From Phyto melanocephala (Eukaryota; Arthropoda; Insecta; Diptera; Rhinophoridae): 64,000 nt of DNA. The notes under the pieces are model-generated. The model did not search any database. It saw only the letters and a program-made list of their open reading frames with translations, and was not told where the DNA came from. Within the stretch, counting starts at the first letter, position 1, and each line of letters begins with the position of its first letter. The position numbers and the translations under genes were made by a program. The stretch is from assembly GCA_941918925.1 (NCBI GenBank), contig OW799233.1, positions 134,942,533 through 135,006,532 on the forward strand, in the 5' to 3' direction. Below are positions 47,181-59,473 of the stretch, piece by piece.

Positions 47181-49704
47181 TGTAGCATAAATGGTGTTTA
47201 TCTTGCTTTTTTTTCTAATTTAAATCCAAAATAATTTCAATGTAATTTTAAAATTTTTATATTTTCTATAGGGCAACAACTTTTTTTTTTTGCATTGTCA
47301 GTAAGAATTATTAAAAACGCCGACCTTTGCTGTTTACTAAGTATTTTTAATAAATTATATTTATTTTGAAATTCTGTGGTTCTATCTTTAACTCGACTGG
47401 TATAAATATAGATCAATCTGCCAAGCCTATCCCCTAGAGCCCATAGAGGACAGCTTCCTTATGTAAAAGCATTCCCTATTTTTTTAGTTTACACTCTTAC
47501 ATTCAAATATTTAATATAAAACATTAGTGATGGAAATCAATCTGCTAGGCTTTTAAAATTTTACTGCAATATTATGAAAGCTTGTGCTTGTCCTGGTTTG
47601 ACTTTCATATACTTATGTTGCTCTTCGGTCCACCTGTCTATTAATCCGAAGTAATTTTTATATTTTAAATTAATTTTTTAAAGAATTTTGCTGCTGCTTT
47701 ATAACAAATATTCTATTAAATTCTAATATTAACAACAACACAAAAAACTTAAAAAACAACAAATAAGAAATTTTTAAGGCAGCAAAACAAAAACAAAAGC
47801 AAAAGAAAAACGAACAAAAAATTATAAATACTTTAACAAATAAACCAGAAACTAACAGAATAATAATGAAAAATATATTAAAAAAAAAACATTTTTTTAA
47901 ACAACTTTTTACATTTAGCAATAGACACATAATCATACAAGACTACACATTAATATTAATTAATAAAATACATATAAATTCGTATACATATATACGTCTA
48001 TATGCATCTATGTAAAACTAAATAGATAAATATGTATTGATATGTGTATCTATTAAATATTTTTGTTTCCATTTAAAAACTTATTTGTTGTACTTAAATG
48101 CATATTTTTGTATTTGTACCTCCATGCTTATAAACAGAATTAATTGTTGTAGTTTTTGTTGCTTTTTTTCGATCCAAAACCGAACTTAAGAACATTTAAA
48201 ATACAGCCATAACAACAACAACGACGACGTAATAGAATAGAAAAAAATCCATTTACGCGACTTGAAATTACAACGAGTTTTATTGGATTTTTGTTCTGTA
48301 TTTTACCTTGAATAAATCTTGTTTAATTATAAATTTGTTTCTACAGTTTTTAGACAGACATACAATTTGGAATTTATTAACATTAGCAAAAAACTAAATA
48401 TTGAAAAAATGCACAAAACAACAAAGCAAATCTCAATTTTTTTTCAAAACTAGAGAAATAGATGTATTGGAGCTTTAGTTTTTTAGCCTTAAAAAATGGA
48501 GAGGGAATAGTTACATTTGTTAATCTAGCCGGACATTTGGTCAAAAGTAAAATTTAAAAAATGTAAAAATGTATGTACGCAGCTCGACAGACACAGTTAA
48601 AGTCAAGAAAGTTGAGAAAATTGCCTGGATACTTATTGACTTTTTACGTTTTTGAGAGGTTTACACTATATTTTTTTGTGGCTAAACGAATAAAGATTTT
48701 CCATTGGTTTTTTCTGTCAAAGACTTTACTAACAGCTGCTTGTAATAATTTTTAGAAATTTTTGTTTTGAACTATTATTTAAAAAAAATTTTTTTTTAAA
48801 ATCAACAAAACGAGTTCTTATTCACTTTTTGAGAAAAAAAAATATCAAAAAGTTTTTGAAAGTGAGTGACGTTGCGATCCCCAAAATGTTATACATCACG
48901 ATAAAATATGAAATCTCTACTATTAGACTAAAGAAAACAACGTTGCCCGTTTATGCGCCAATTTTTTTAAAGAATTTTTGAATATATCACCTTTTTTCGT
49001 TTTTTGCTCATTTTGTGATCATCATCAACACAAAAACTTAATTCAATCATTTAAAATAACAGTTTTACAAGCAATTCTTTTGTATTTTCACGTTCAGTCA
49101 GGTGTATATAATGATTCAAAGCAATGGGAAAAAACATACTTATTTTGTCTGGGCATAGGGCTTCTCACTTTTCTTATATTTAAATTTTGCGAATAAGATT
49201 TACTTTTGTGTAAGAAACAATTGCAATCGATTCCTTTATTTAAACGGACTCAAAATGATGTGCTGCGGTATTTGGAACGCCTGTGATACAACAAAAAGTT
49301 CGATTGTCACCTTGCGCTTTACCTCATGACATAATTTTTTGACAATTTTTGCATTAGTGTGAAGAAAATAATTAAAGTGCATCAAACAATAGGCAATTTG
49401 TAGCCTTCCGTGTAAGATATATGATTAAAAAGTCTACAGCGATTTAAATTGAGGATGTTAATGCGGTAGCTACGTGTATCAAAATAACAAAACAAAATAT
49501 TCTCAAATAAATAACCTTTGTTCTTACAAGGGCTAAACCGGAAACTGCAATGACCGAGGAGTGAAACCAGAGTAAATTTCTGTTGAAATTTTTAAACTTC
49601 GAAAGTTATGCGTAAATGGTATGCAATATCTGATATAAATTTTTTCTTCTGAATTTGTATCGACATGTAGTAACTATTACAATTCGATTTGAGAAATTTC
49701 TTGT
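47181..49704. other. AT-rich DNA with no recognised gene
   Basis: Caacaacaac-type tracts and T-rich runs. The frames at 47670-47936 and 48573-49196 are low-complexity or lack family resemblance. Confidence 0.5.
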
Positions 49705-50384
49705 TATACCCTTCACACAGTGAAAAAGGGTATATATAGGTTTGTCATTCCGTGTGAAATTTCTACAATTTTAATTTTCGACCCCATAAAGTATATATTT
49801 TCTTTAAGCTTATGAATAGGGGAGTCGATGAATCCCTGTCAGTCTGTCCGTCTGTCCGTGTGTATGTTGAAATCAACTTTTTGAAGCCCCCCGGCATCGC
49901 TTGGACCCGCGTGAGGTATTTAAATATCAGAAATATTTTGGAGTAGATCGGTATTGAAAATCAGAAATATCGGTACATTAACAACTGAGATATGAGCAAA
50001 AACCCACGACCACCTCGATTTTTTTTCACAAAAACAACATTACAACAACAACATACATACTTACAAACGTGTATACTGGTTAGAGAAAACGTGGCATCAA
50101 ATCCCAGCTGAGCCAAAAAAATTTTTTTTTAATTTTTTTAAAATTTTTTTTTAATTTTTTTTTTAATTATTTAAAAAATTTTTTTTTTATTTTTGTTTTT
50201 TTAACAGACATACGTAAATTTATAATTTTAGAATGGGATGTTTTTATATATGTATGTTTTTTATATGTATGTACGTATTTCATATCGGATGAATGGTGAT
50301 ACAAACTACTGTTATTGCATGACCACACGTTGTGAAGGGTATATAAGATTCGGCACGGCCGAATATAGCGCTCTTACTTGTTTT
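49705..50384 (+). mobile_element. DINE-B, plus orientation, full length
   Basis: All expected parts in order: tatacccttcacacagtgaa, cgaccccataaagtatat, a GTCY tract at 49837-49858, caaaaacccacgaccacctc, cgtggcatcaaatcccagct, an oligo-T/A tract, tttagaatgggatgttttta, then ttcggcacggccgaa and gctcttacttgttttttt. The plus-strand frame from 50238 runs through this 3' end and is not a gene. Compact and well preserved, so a good consensus copy. Confidence 0.9.
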
Positions 50385-50596
50385 TTTACTCCCACCTTAT
50401 GCACATTCAAGACAAATAAAAGCTTATTGATTGCACTCATAAACTATGAGAGATTTCTTTTTGCTGGCGATTGGGAGAAAATTTTTTTTAATTCCCCAAA
50501 TACCCAAGTAGTTAGAAATCACAAAATTAACATAAAATTAATTTAATTGAACTTTAACAATATATTTGTTAATCTTATTTTTTCCTCTCTTTACAG

Positions 50597-50779
50597 ATGT
50601 CACCATAATGAATATTCCTTGACCTCTTCTTTTAATGAAGTATTTGCAAAAATAATTTTGTATGATTTGTTTATGATGGGACACAAAAAAAAATTTATTT
50701 ATAAACAAAAGTCAATTTTTATAATAACTTAATGCTTCTAATTTCATTTTCATAAACACATATACGATATAAGTTGAAA
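50597..50779 (+). other. Candidate 5' UTR part of an exon
   Basis: A pyrimidine tract ttttttcctctctttacag gives a strong splice acceptor ending at 50596. The region up to the ATG at 50780 would be 5' untranslated. The exon would then run to the donor at 50874. Inferred from splice signals only. Confidence 0.4.
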
Positions 50780-50873
50780 ATGGCTGAATGTTCATATGCT
50801 AGATGCATACAGGAGCGTCGTTTGATTAAGCGCGAGTTGATGAAACACTCCAAAGATATGCTGCATATAGTGG
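50780..50873 (+). CDS. Candidate first coding exon of a host gene
   Basis: A start codon in a good fly context (ttgaaaATGG) opens 31 codons plus one base, reading MAECSYARCIQERRLIKREL then MKHSKDMLHIV, and ends at a consensus splice donor, GTAAGT (50874-50879). The composition is unlike the surrounding repeats: mixed codons, no low complexity, higher GC. The peptide is charged and probably helical. I do not recognise the protein. Following exons are not identifiable in the window, and a long first intron would place them beyond the repeats downstream. This is the only segment in 64 kb that looks like functional host coding sequence, but it is short and chance remains possible. Confidence 0.5.
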
Positions 50874-51620
50874 GTAAGTTACACTTTTAAACAATTTCCT
50901 ATAATTCTAATTAAAACATAATGTTATAAATTTTTATTATATATGTAGTATATAATATTAGAAACATTTGGTTAGGTTAAAAAATCGGACCCTTAAAACC
51001 TCAAAACCATGGTAACCATACATGTATGCCCAATTGGCATGTTGTGCGCTCTAAAGGTACGCAATGCGCCTAATAAGCCATAATTCCAATTCCGTTAAGT
51101 ATTTCGACTGCGTCAAAAATACATTTACTTCAATGTAAATCCTTATTGAATCCCAATTCAAATTCCTTGAGTTTTTCAAGTTCGTCTTAATGTCCACGTA
51201 AAAGTTCTCACTACAAAGGTAGTGACTTAAAGTCTCAACATCTGCTTGACGTCCTCATTTCCGTGTGATCTGTTATTATATTAGATAATATCCACAGCGT
51301 TGGTTTACTTAGATTCAGAATCACCTTAGATTTATGAAGATTAGGGGTACCACTTTCTGTCGTGTTCCTTCATCGCCATAAATTTTAAGTTTATTTTGAA
51401 CGTTTTGAGCATTCTCCAAACAAATGGTATTGGAAAATTATTCCATTTTGGATAATTGGCAGCTTGACCTGGCATTCATATTTTCTCTAGACTTTCACAA
51501 TTTGCATGTGAGTTTATGTCATTCTTGCATTGCATGACATTCCGAGATTAAACTTTGTCATACAAGTAGCAGCTTTGTAGCCATTATCTAAGCCTAGTAA
51601 ACATTATTGTAATTTGTTGG
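50874..51620. other. Putative intron start, unassigned DNA
   Basis: Begins with the GTAAGT donor. Contains atgcccaattggcatg at 51027-51042, a perfect 16-bp palindrome. No repeat family recognised before the R1-like fragment. Confidence 0.4.
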
Positions 51621-51960
51621 ATGAAGTATTTACCCCTGTTTCGGCTTAAATTACATAAATCCATTTCATGTTTGTGCAGATTGTGCCTTGAGACTGCTGA
51701 GATAGCGGCGCATGTGGCATGCGAATGTCCGGCAATGGCTGGCAATAGACTTAGTATCACCGGCAGGCACACATTGAATGTGAGTGCTATGGGGGAAATT
51801 AGTCTGGGGCAGATGCTAACGATTACAAAGAACTCTGTAATAAGGATTATAGATAATCATCAGCCTGCAATGTGAAGTCACAAAAGTCTAGAGCAAACGC
51901 CTGGGATGGCACGGGACTCAGTGGGTTCAGGGAAACCTTCTAATCTTTGGGAAACGAACG
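51621..51960 (+). pseudogene. R1-like LINE C-terminal fragment
   Basis: Plus-strand reading: SCLCRLCLETAEIAAHVACE, CPAMAGNRLSITGRHTLNVS, then GQMLTITKNSVIRI and a stop at 51873. CxxC...H...C spacing (CRLC, HVACEC) is the zinc-knuckle tail after the reverse transcriptase in R1-clade LINEs. The following 80 bases could be 3' untranslated. It reads in the opposite direction to the reverse-transcriptase relic at 52.3-53.0 kb, so the two are separate insertions or an inversion. Confidence 0.7.
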
Positions 51961-52259
51961 GGCTTGAAAAGGGACCCGTTAATGGAAGAGGTTTGCTTCG
52001 ATATCCCTCCTACATGTTTATATATAAACCCATTCCAGTTCGGTCATCAATCTTTTATCCGATCGTATAAAAGTCAATGCCAAAGGAATTTCGTATCCTA
52101 ATTATTTTATCCCATTCTCTCTCCTCCTCTCTTCTCCTGTTCTCTCACCACTAATGGACTTTTTCACACCTTACCTTTGTGGTTTTTTCTATCCATAATA
52201 TATCGATTATAATTCTGGTTTTTCAATCTCTCATCAGCTATTCAACTATTGCCACTAAT

Positions 52260-53040
52260 GTAGTAGAAGCTAAGGTCTCATTAAATCTCCCCTGTATCTA
52301 AAGCGGCAGAATTGATTTTATATTATTAATAGCCATTTTGATGTAGTTCTTATGGCACGACATATGCTAACGCAGCACTGCCTTCAGATCCTTTAAATCG
52401 GTTTCAGATTAACCTTCTTTTCTTAAGCTGTCCACCATAATACATACTTTAGTATCGGTCTCAGTATGCTAGCACTGCAGCACTTGTTTTAGCCTATCGC
52501 TGTTCTGTAAGTCAAAACGTTATCCTTTGGACCTCACTTGACAGTTTACATGTAGCAAACTACCACGAGAACTATCGTTGTTATACAAGGGTGCCAAAAT
52601 TCAATGTGCTCTTTCCACGTTAGCTTCCAATTAAATACTGCTCCCAGGTATTTGATTTTTTACTAATCCGTTTTGTCTCATCTCGAAAGACAGGACAGTC
52701 ACACGCAAGTGTCTTACTATTTCTCGTAAGCAAATAGATATCTGTCTTCTACGGATTGACATTGAACCCTCGCTCCTTGGCCGAGTTGTAAGATATATTC
52801 AGAGCTTCTGTTACTCTCCTTTAAGATGATCAAGATTTATCCTCTGAACAGCATCGCAACATCACCCACATAATACACGGGTTCGAAATCGTCATTAGAT
52901 AGAATTCTCAGTGGACTATGTATGGTAGCTACCCACAGTAAAGTAGATAAGATACTCCCTTGCTGACTTTCTCGACATACCTTGTTCCTTATTTTCACTT
53001 TTTTGGCCTCGCAAATTATCCATTTGTTTCTTAACATATT
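52260..53040 (-). pseudogene. R1-like LINE reverse transcriptase relic
   Basis: The minus strand from 53037 reads MLRNKWIICEAKKVKIRNKV, then CRESQQGSILSTLLWVATIH and FEPVYYVGDVAMLFRG. The last box is the worn YADD active site (YVGD). Downstream, near 52655, KIKYLGAVFNWKLTWKEHI is the usual KYLGVxxDxKLxWxxH motif. Further decayed pieces run to 52260. Stops and a lost active-site pair make it inactive. Confidence 0.75.
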
Positions 53041-53944
53041 ATTTATAATCTCAATTTAATATACGTTTTATCTTATTATTCAATTTGTAAGTTTCATGCA
53101 AGAGTATTTTTAATACAATTTTTATATTTATAAAGAAACGATACATATTTTACCTAAACTCACTTTACACTTCTTCTCTATGTACACGTATGTACGTTTG
53201 TGTGTATATTTATATACATTTTTTACACTCTGAAAATGATTTTTTTTTGGATGAAAAAATCTGAAACTAATGGCCATGGCTAGATGCTACACACATAAAT
53301 CTCTTTATATGTACATACGTTTGTATGTGTATGACTACAATGCGATGGCTATAAAACTGGCAGACTATCTTATATCCTGCAGGACACTCAACCTTTTAAT
53401 ATATATATTTTTTAATTTTATCTTTGCAATTTTGTTTCTATTTTAGTTGTATATCCTTTACTTCATTTACGTTGGTGGTTTCTTTATACATTTTTTTGAA
53501 GTTGGTTTAAAGTAAAATAAAAAGATTTTCATCTCTTTTGTTTATACGTGAAATTGAGACAAACAGTAAACTTTTACGTAAATGATAAAAAATAATTTTT
53601 ATCACAAACCTTTAGGATCTAAAGCGGTACGACTGTTAAAATTGCGTTAGAAGTAAATAAGGACATTTCGCTTAAAAAAAATTTGTAATCACTGCTACAA
53701 TAACTTATGGCTTATTTTTTTATTTTTATACGACATTTAATTAGGATCGAGCGGGAATCGAGAGGGGAAGGTATTTCCATCGCCCTTAGCTACCCTAAAT
53801 TAAAATTTTTATTATAGTTATTTGCTTTGGCAGTCATAAAACAATTAATTCATATAATTGAATAAAAATTATTAAATAATAAATCTAGTTTATATATCAT
53901 CATCATCACCATTTCTAACCTATTCATTTCCAACCAAGCAAGTT
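53041..53944. other. AT-rich DNA with no recognised gene
   Basis: Includes tatgtacgtttgtgtgtata-type tracts and near-palindromic ACGT runs; nothing coding. Confidence 0.5.
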
Positions 53945-54641
53945 AAAACAAGTAAGAGTGCTATATTCGGCCATGCCGAATCTTATATACCCTTCACAAC
54001 GTGAAGTCATGCAATAACAGTTGCTTGTATCACCATTCATCTCATATGAAATACGTACACGTATGTATGTTAAAAAAACGAAAAAAAAAAAATTTAAAAA
54101 AAAAATTATTATACATATATAAAACAAAAAAAAAATAAACAAAAAAATTAAAAAAAAATATAAAAAAAATTAAAAAAAAAATAATAATAAAAATATAAAT
54201 ATTATATTTAATAAAAAATAAAAAAAAAATTAAATAAAAAATTAAAAAAAAAATTCTATCCCACGTTTTCTCTAACCAGTATACACGTTTGTATGTATGT
54301 ATGTTGTTGTTGTAATGTTGTTTTTGTGAAAAAAAAATCGAGGTGGTCGTGGGTTTTTGCTCATATCTCAGTTGTTTATGTACCGATATTTCTGATTTTC
54401 AATACCGATCTACTCCCAAATATTTCTGATATTTTAACACCTTACCCGGGTCCAACCTATGTCGGGGGGCTTCAAAAAGTTGATTTCAACATACACACGG
54501 ACAGACGGTCAGACGGTCGACTCCCCTATTCATAAGCTTTCAGAAAATATATACTTTATGGGGTCGGAAATGAAAATTGTAGAAATTTCACACGGAATGA
54601 CAAACCTATATATACCCTTTTTCACTGTGTGAAGGGTATAA
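53945..54641 (-). mobile_element. DINE-B, minus orientation, full length
   Basis: 3' hairpin ttcggccatgccgaa near 53966, cacaacgtgaagtcatgcaa, a 190-base oligo-A tract, ccacgttttctctaaccagt, then aggtggtcgtgggtttttgc. The short GTCY tract (54497-54516), the core and the 5' terminus ttcactgtgtgaagggtata at 54640 follow. The plus-strand frame at 54293-54535 is an antisense shadow. Confidence 0.9.
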
Positions 54642-54654
54642 AAAGTTTATTTAT

Positions 54655-55440
54655 ATAATTTAAGTATGACTTCTGCCATATGACCTCCACGGTTGCTTCG
54701 GATGAATTCTAATTTGGAGGCAAAATTTTCGATGACTTTTTCTAACATTTGTATCCGTATATCGGCAACAACGCGACGAATCTTGTCGTCTAACTATTCA
54801 AACATTTCGCGCTTATTGGCGTATACCAGCACTTTACACATCTGAACAGAAAATAGTCTAGCGATGATTTTCGAGGCCAATTTACGGGTTCAAAGCATGA
54901 AATTATGTGGTTAACATAACTTTCTTTTAAAAAAACATTTAAGGCACAAGCTGTATAACATGTTGCGTCGCCTTGTTGAAACTACAGCTCATGCACATTA
55001 TGATTGTTCAGTTGATGGACAAAAAGGTCAGTAATTATGGCACTATAGCGAGCACCATTGACTGTGACGTTCTCACCCACATCGTTTATTAAGTAGTACG
55101 GACCAATGATTCACCAGACCACAGAGTTCACAGTAAATTTTTCTGCCCGAACTGGTGTCTAAACATACACATTAGGATTATCATCACTCCGAATATGGTA
55201 GTTTTGTTTTTAGACGTATCAATTCCAAAAAAAAAATAGCTTTATCGTCAAACAAAATTAGTTTATGAAAATCGGCATGAAAAGCAATTTTGTTTTGTGC
55301 CGATTTACGGAATCTATGTGCTTGCTATTCATGCGCCAGTCTATTCACGTTAAAGTGCCAAACTGAAGTAAAAATAAGTTACTTGACAGCTAACAAAATT
55401 ACTGAAAATTAATTAAGTGTCGCCAACTAAACGTCTTTAA
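54655..55440 (-). pseudogene. Mariner-type transposase relic, second copy of the 6.5-kb family
   Basis: It matches the relic at 6500-7240 segment by segment on the same strand: tttttcgatgactttttc-like, 'gtatccgtatatcggcaa', 'cgcttattggcgtatacc', 'ttgatggacaaaaaggtcag', 'gcaccattgactgtgacgtt'. Many stops and indels. It begins about 14 bp after the DINE-B at 53945-54641. Confidence 0.65.
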
Positions 55441-55642
55441 AAGCACCCAAACATATGTAGTTCCTTTAAATCCTCTAAAGAACATAGGATCTTAAAAATA
55501 TACTTAAATTAAGCAAATTCCCATATGTATCCCTTGTTATATCTGTAAATAATACATATTTACCAAAAGAAGTGGCTTTGTTTATTTGGGCAAATCCGAA
55601 TCATGCTTAAAGTCTTATCAAAAATGCAAAAAGAGAATGTTT

Positions 55643-56740
55643 TTATATCCACCTCCAACAAAATTATGTGTGATGTAAACTCATTTTGTTATTCCGTCTA
55701 TAGCAAATCGAAAATATTCACTTAAGACCTCATAATGTATATATTTTCGAAATCCTGGTTTAATTTTACAAATAACAAGCTGTATGTCAATCTGTCCGCC
55801 TATTGAAGACACGATAGAATACGTATAGAAGATGATAGAGGAATGTGTTTAGTACATCGTAAATATTTGTTGTTGAAAATGGGCTAAATTAGTCTATTAC
55901 AAAGAAAGTTGTAGCATGTAATGCAAAAGTAGGTCAACAAAAAAATTTCTTCCTGACATCGAATAAAAGGCAATGGCGTCTAAACACAATAACGTAGAGT
56001 CGTAAAATTTCACACGTATATTTCTTAACTAAAAATATGTTTAACCGCGAACTGTTCAAATCCGTATATCCATATTGGAGTTTTTGATTAAAATGTACAA
56101 AAATTTACTTGCAGTGTATTTTTAAACGTCATATAACCGATAACGTCAGTATTATCGTAATAAGGGCAAAAACGCGACATGCCTACTTTAATTTATACCT
56201 TCCATATAACGATTTTACTAAAATTCATATAATTTTTTATTGGACAAAGATTTTGGAGCAAGAAGGTTCTATATATTGTAATATACAAGTTTAGTTCATT
56301 GACAGAAATTATTTTGTCATGCCAACTTTAACGGAATTGTCCGATCCAGATATTACTAAACGGTTGTATATTAAGTAAGAACAATATTGGAGTATGGATC
56401 TGTTGTTTGGGACCCCAAATGTAATGTTCATGTTGATCGCATCGAATCTGTGCAGAAGCAATTTCTTCTGTTTTGTCTAAGAAGATAAATGGTGACATTA
56501 CATCTGATTTTCTTTTGAGTAACATTAATTTGATTATTCCACGTAACACAACCTGTTATTTATACCTTTGTATCTTCCATTTTCCCATGCAAATTATGCT
56601 TGTGAGAATAATACATATTTTAGTAAAAGAGTTGTTAACAAAATATTAAATTGTGTGATATCAAAGTACTCACCACAAAATTGGTGATGGGTAACAAAAA
56701 TTTGACAAAGCCGAATACTTAAAGTGTTCTTCGTTGTTAT
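55643..56740 (+). mobile_element. Old DINE-A interrupted by a LINE fragment
   Basis: Worn start ttatatccacctccaacaaa, core agacctcataatgtatatat near 55725, remnant GTC units near 55785, and aaaatgggctaaattagtct near 55877, then two decayed CACGCC-type blocks. After the LINE piece the 3' end returns (aaattggtgatgggta, tttgacaaagccgaatactt, aagtgttcttcgttg) at 56678-56735. It is the most diverged DINE-A copy here. Confidence 0.65.
56360..56677 (+). pseudogene. Jockey-like LINE 3' coding fragment inside DINE-A
   Basis: The plus strand at 56385-56490 reads ILEYGSVVWDPKCNVHVDRI, then ESVQKQFLLFCLRR and a stop. After one frameshift SDFLLSNINLIIPRNTTC and YACENNTYFSKRVVNKILN follow. It is close to the LEYGSVIWDPQYDV...IQKQFLLFCLR stretch of the relic at 11.3 kb, so the same LINE family is present twice. 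The minus-strand frame at 56328-56549 is antisense. Confidence 0.7.
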
Positions 56741-58528
56741 TCTATTGCAATTTTAAGCCTGTAACAACAAACACTTGTTGCCAAAGAACTGAAGAAAACA
56801 AATCTAATAATAAAAGAAAGGAACGGAGAGAAACTTCAACAAAAAATAAACTCTAACAAGAATGTTACATACATAACAATTTTAGCTTTTTATTAAAGTT
56901 CTTTGATTTATAGATAAAATTGTTGCAGAATGCTGAAGTCTTCCATATAAATTGTACAGCCTTTCTTTGCTGTTCACAAAAAAAAATATTTTGTCTGATA
57001 CAAACACAAGTAGATTATATTTTTTCATACCATTTATCTAAGAGTATCCCTTGAAAACAATATCTATACATTTTTTACCACCTGCTTAATAAGTGCACAA
57101 TTTCGTTTTATTTTTTTTTACCAATTTTTTTTAGTTCTCATTTTTTGTTTATATTTTATATTTTAAGGTTTCTCATCTCTAACCACTCCTTGCAGTATTT
57201 TCTTAAATTTTGTTTACGAAGAAGCAAAACACACACAAAAATTATAGTAAAAAAATCACTACAATTACGACTACACCAACAATAGCAAGTCAAGTGTCTT
57301 TGGCACATGTCCACAATTTAGTGTGCAGTTGAAATATTTCCTTATTGCCACCTCAACAGTTGTTTGCTACAACTACACTAACGCTGAAAGAACACATACA
57401 ATATTTGGCTGTTAACACCCGTAGAAACAAACCAAATCTTTGTGTTGCCTTGCTGCATTTTTAACAGTGTATATGTGTAGATCGTCCTTGTTGTTTTTAT
57501 TGTTAACGTTGTCCTCAATTCGTACGTAACGAGTTTGTTGTTACGCCAAAAAAAATTAAAACAAAACAAATTCCTTTCTGCAGCACATACAGAAGACTCT
57601 TCCTTCTTCCTTCTTTCAAATTCACATACACATCCTACTTACATATTTGGAAAATACTAAATTGTGTGTGTACTAACTATACACATACATACACACTTAC
57701 AGATGCACATATCTAGTATAAATAGTTGACCCAAACCTGTTGCAGTTTCTAGAATACAACACATTTCCCAACTACAACAACCTAACGATTCGACTACATA
57801 ATTTTTTTTCTGCTTTTCATCTGTTTTTTTTTTTACCAAAGCGATGACGACAACGATATTTTTGTGTATATCCATAGGTATGTGTGTATTGTGACATTCC
57901 ACAAAATAAAACGAAATGATGCAAAAATAAGAATTCTATGCTTAAGTGTGAAGCAACATGTTGTTGTATACATGTGATTGTGTGCTACTTATATACTTAC
58001 CAAATCTAAGGAGGAGTTTCTTTCTCGCTCCTACAACTTCCGTTTACAAGTTTTAGACAAACTGCTAAATATTGCAGCGCACTGAGCAAAAAAAAAAACG
58101 GGAAAAAAATAATATCAAACGATTTCCTAATATATATTAGCAAATATTGGTTAAATTACGAAAAATTAGTGTCCGCACGTTCAGTTAAAATTACAAAAAC
58201 AAATAAGATGTTTAATAACAATATATCCTCACAGGGATAAACTAGATGTAACGTCTGAATGTTCAAAATTATATGAACAATTTTAGAAGCTTGTGATTGC
58301 TGGTGTAGTATTTAAGCAAATTCTCTGATGCAGAATACATATGAAATGGGAGAATGAGGTGGTTTTTTTAACAAAAGTCGTTATACTATATGATTGATGA
58401 TATCTTTTATTGTTTTTAGTAAAAATTCTGGAGATTTATTGGTAATAAAATTACGATATTAAATTTAGGATTAAATAGAAAAAATTTTGGATTCAAAATT
58501 TAAATTTTTTTTTTATTTATGATACTTA
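56741..58528. other. AT-rich DNA with no recognised gene
   Basis: Caacaac and acacacac tracts. No repeat family recognised; frames at 57378-57902 are not convincing. Confidence 0.5.
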
Positions 58529-58687
58529 CTGCCTGTTCAACGATGTCGAAAGAAACCCCAAGCGAAATTTCATTCGTACAAATATATTGAAAACAACAAC
58601 AAAACCTAAAAATTTGTTTTTGTTTTCAACGTATTTGTACGAATAAAATTTCGCTTGTGTTTTCTTTCGACATCGTTGAACAGGCAG
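58529..58687. mobile_element. Hairpin MITE with TTA target duplication
   Basis: ctgcctgttcaacgatgtcg then aaagaaa and its reverse complement at 58640-58687 form inverted ends of about 70 bp with a few mismatches around a 20-base loop. TTA lies on both sides (58526-58528 and 58688-58690). A 3-bp TWA duplication suits PIF/Harbinger MITEs, though the end sequence alone does not prove it. Confidence 0.7.
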
Positions 58688-58983
58688 TTAATATTGGTTT
58701 TATAAGTAATTTCTTACCTCAGAAAACTGTTTTTTGCTTTTCTGCTCACCACAATTAGTAGCAAGCATTCGCCTTACGCACTGTTAAAAAAGTAACCGTA
58801 AATTGCAGCGGTTGATAATTTAAGAATTGTTTTCTTTTCAAAGCTACCAATATTGTGCCTTTGGTATATTTACTCTTGGTAAACTTTGGAACATTTATAT
58901 TTTGCCGATCGTTGACAGAAATGGCACCAACTTACTAAAGAAGTAACTGGGTATAGAATTTTAGTAATTTTTTGCCATTTGAT

Positions 58984-59473
58984 TACATTACATTACATTA
59001 CATTACATTACATTACATTACATTACATAACATTACATTACATTACATTACATTACATTACATTACATTACATTACATTACATTACATTACATTACATTA
59101 CATTACATTACATTACATTACATTACATTACATTACATTACATTACATTACATTACATTACATTACATTACATTACATTACATTACATTACATTACATTA
59201 CATTACATTACATTACATTACATTACATTACATTACATTACATTACATTACATTACATTACATTACATTACATTACATTACATTACATTACATTACATTA
59301 CATTACATTACATTACATTACATTACATTACATTACATTACATTACATTACATTACATTACATTACATTACATTACATTACATTACATTACATTACATTA
59401 CATTACATTACATTACATTACATTACATTACATTACATTACATTACATTACATTACATTACATTACATTACAT
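58984..59473. repeat. (CATTA)n pentanucleotide array, about 98 units
   Basis: A nearly perfect array of about 490 bp with one variant unit (CATAA) at 59026-59030 and a degenerate edge (catcacatca) on the right. It is open in several frames, producing long ITLHY-type readings with no biological meaning. The low number of variants suggests recent expansion. Confidence 0.95.

Noticed and set aside
50238..50546. 102-codon plus-strand frame, similar to ones at 14104, 14325 and on the minus strand at 33169 and 53924
   Set aside because: All read through the DINE-B 3' end including the ttcggcacggccgaa hairpin; none has coding features.
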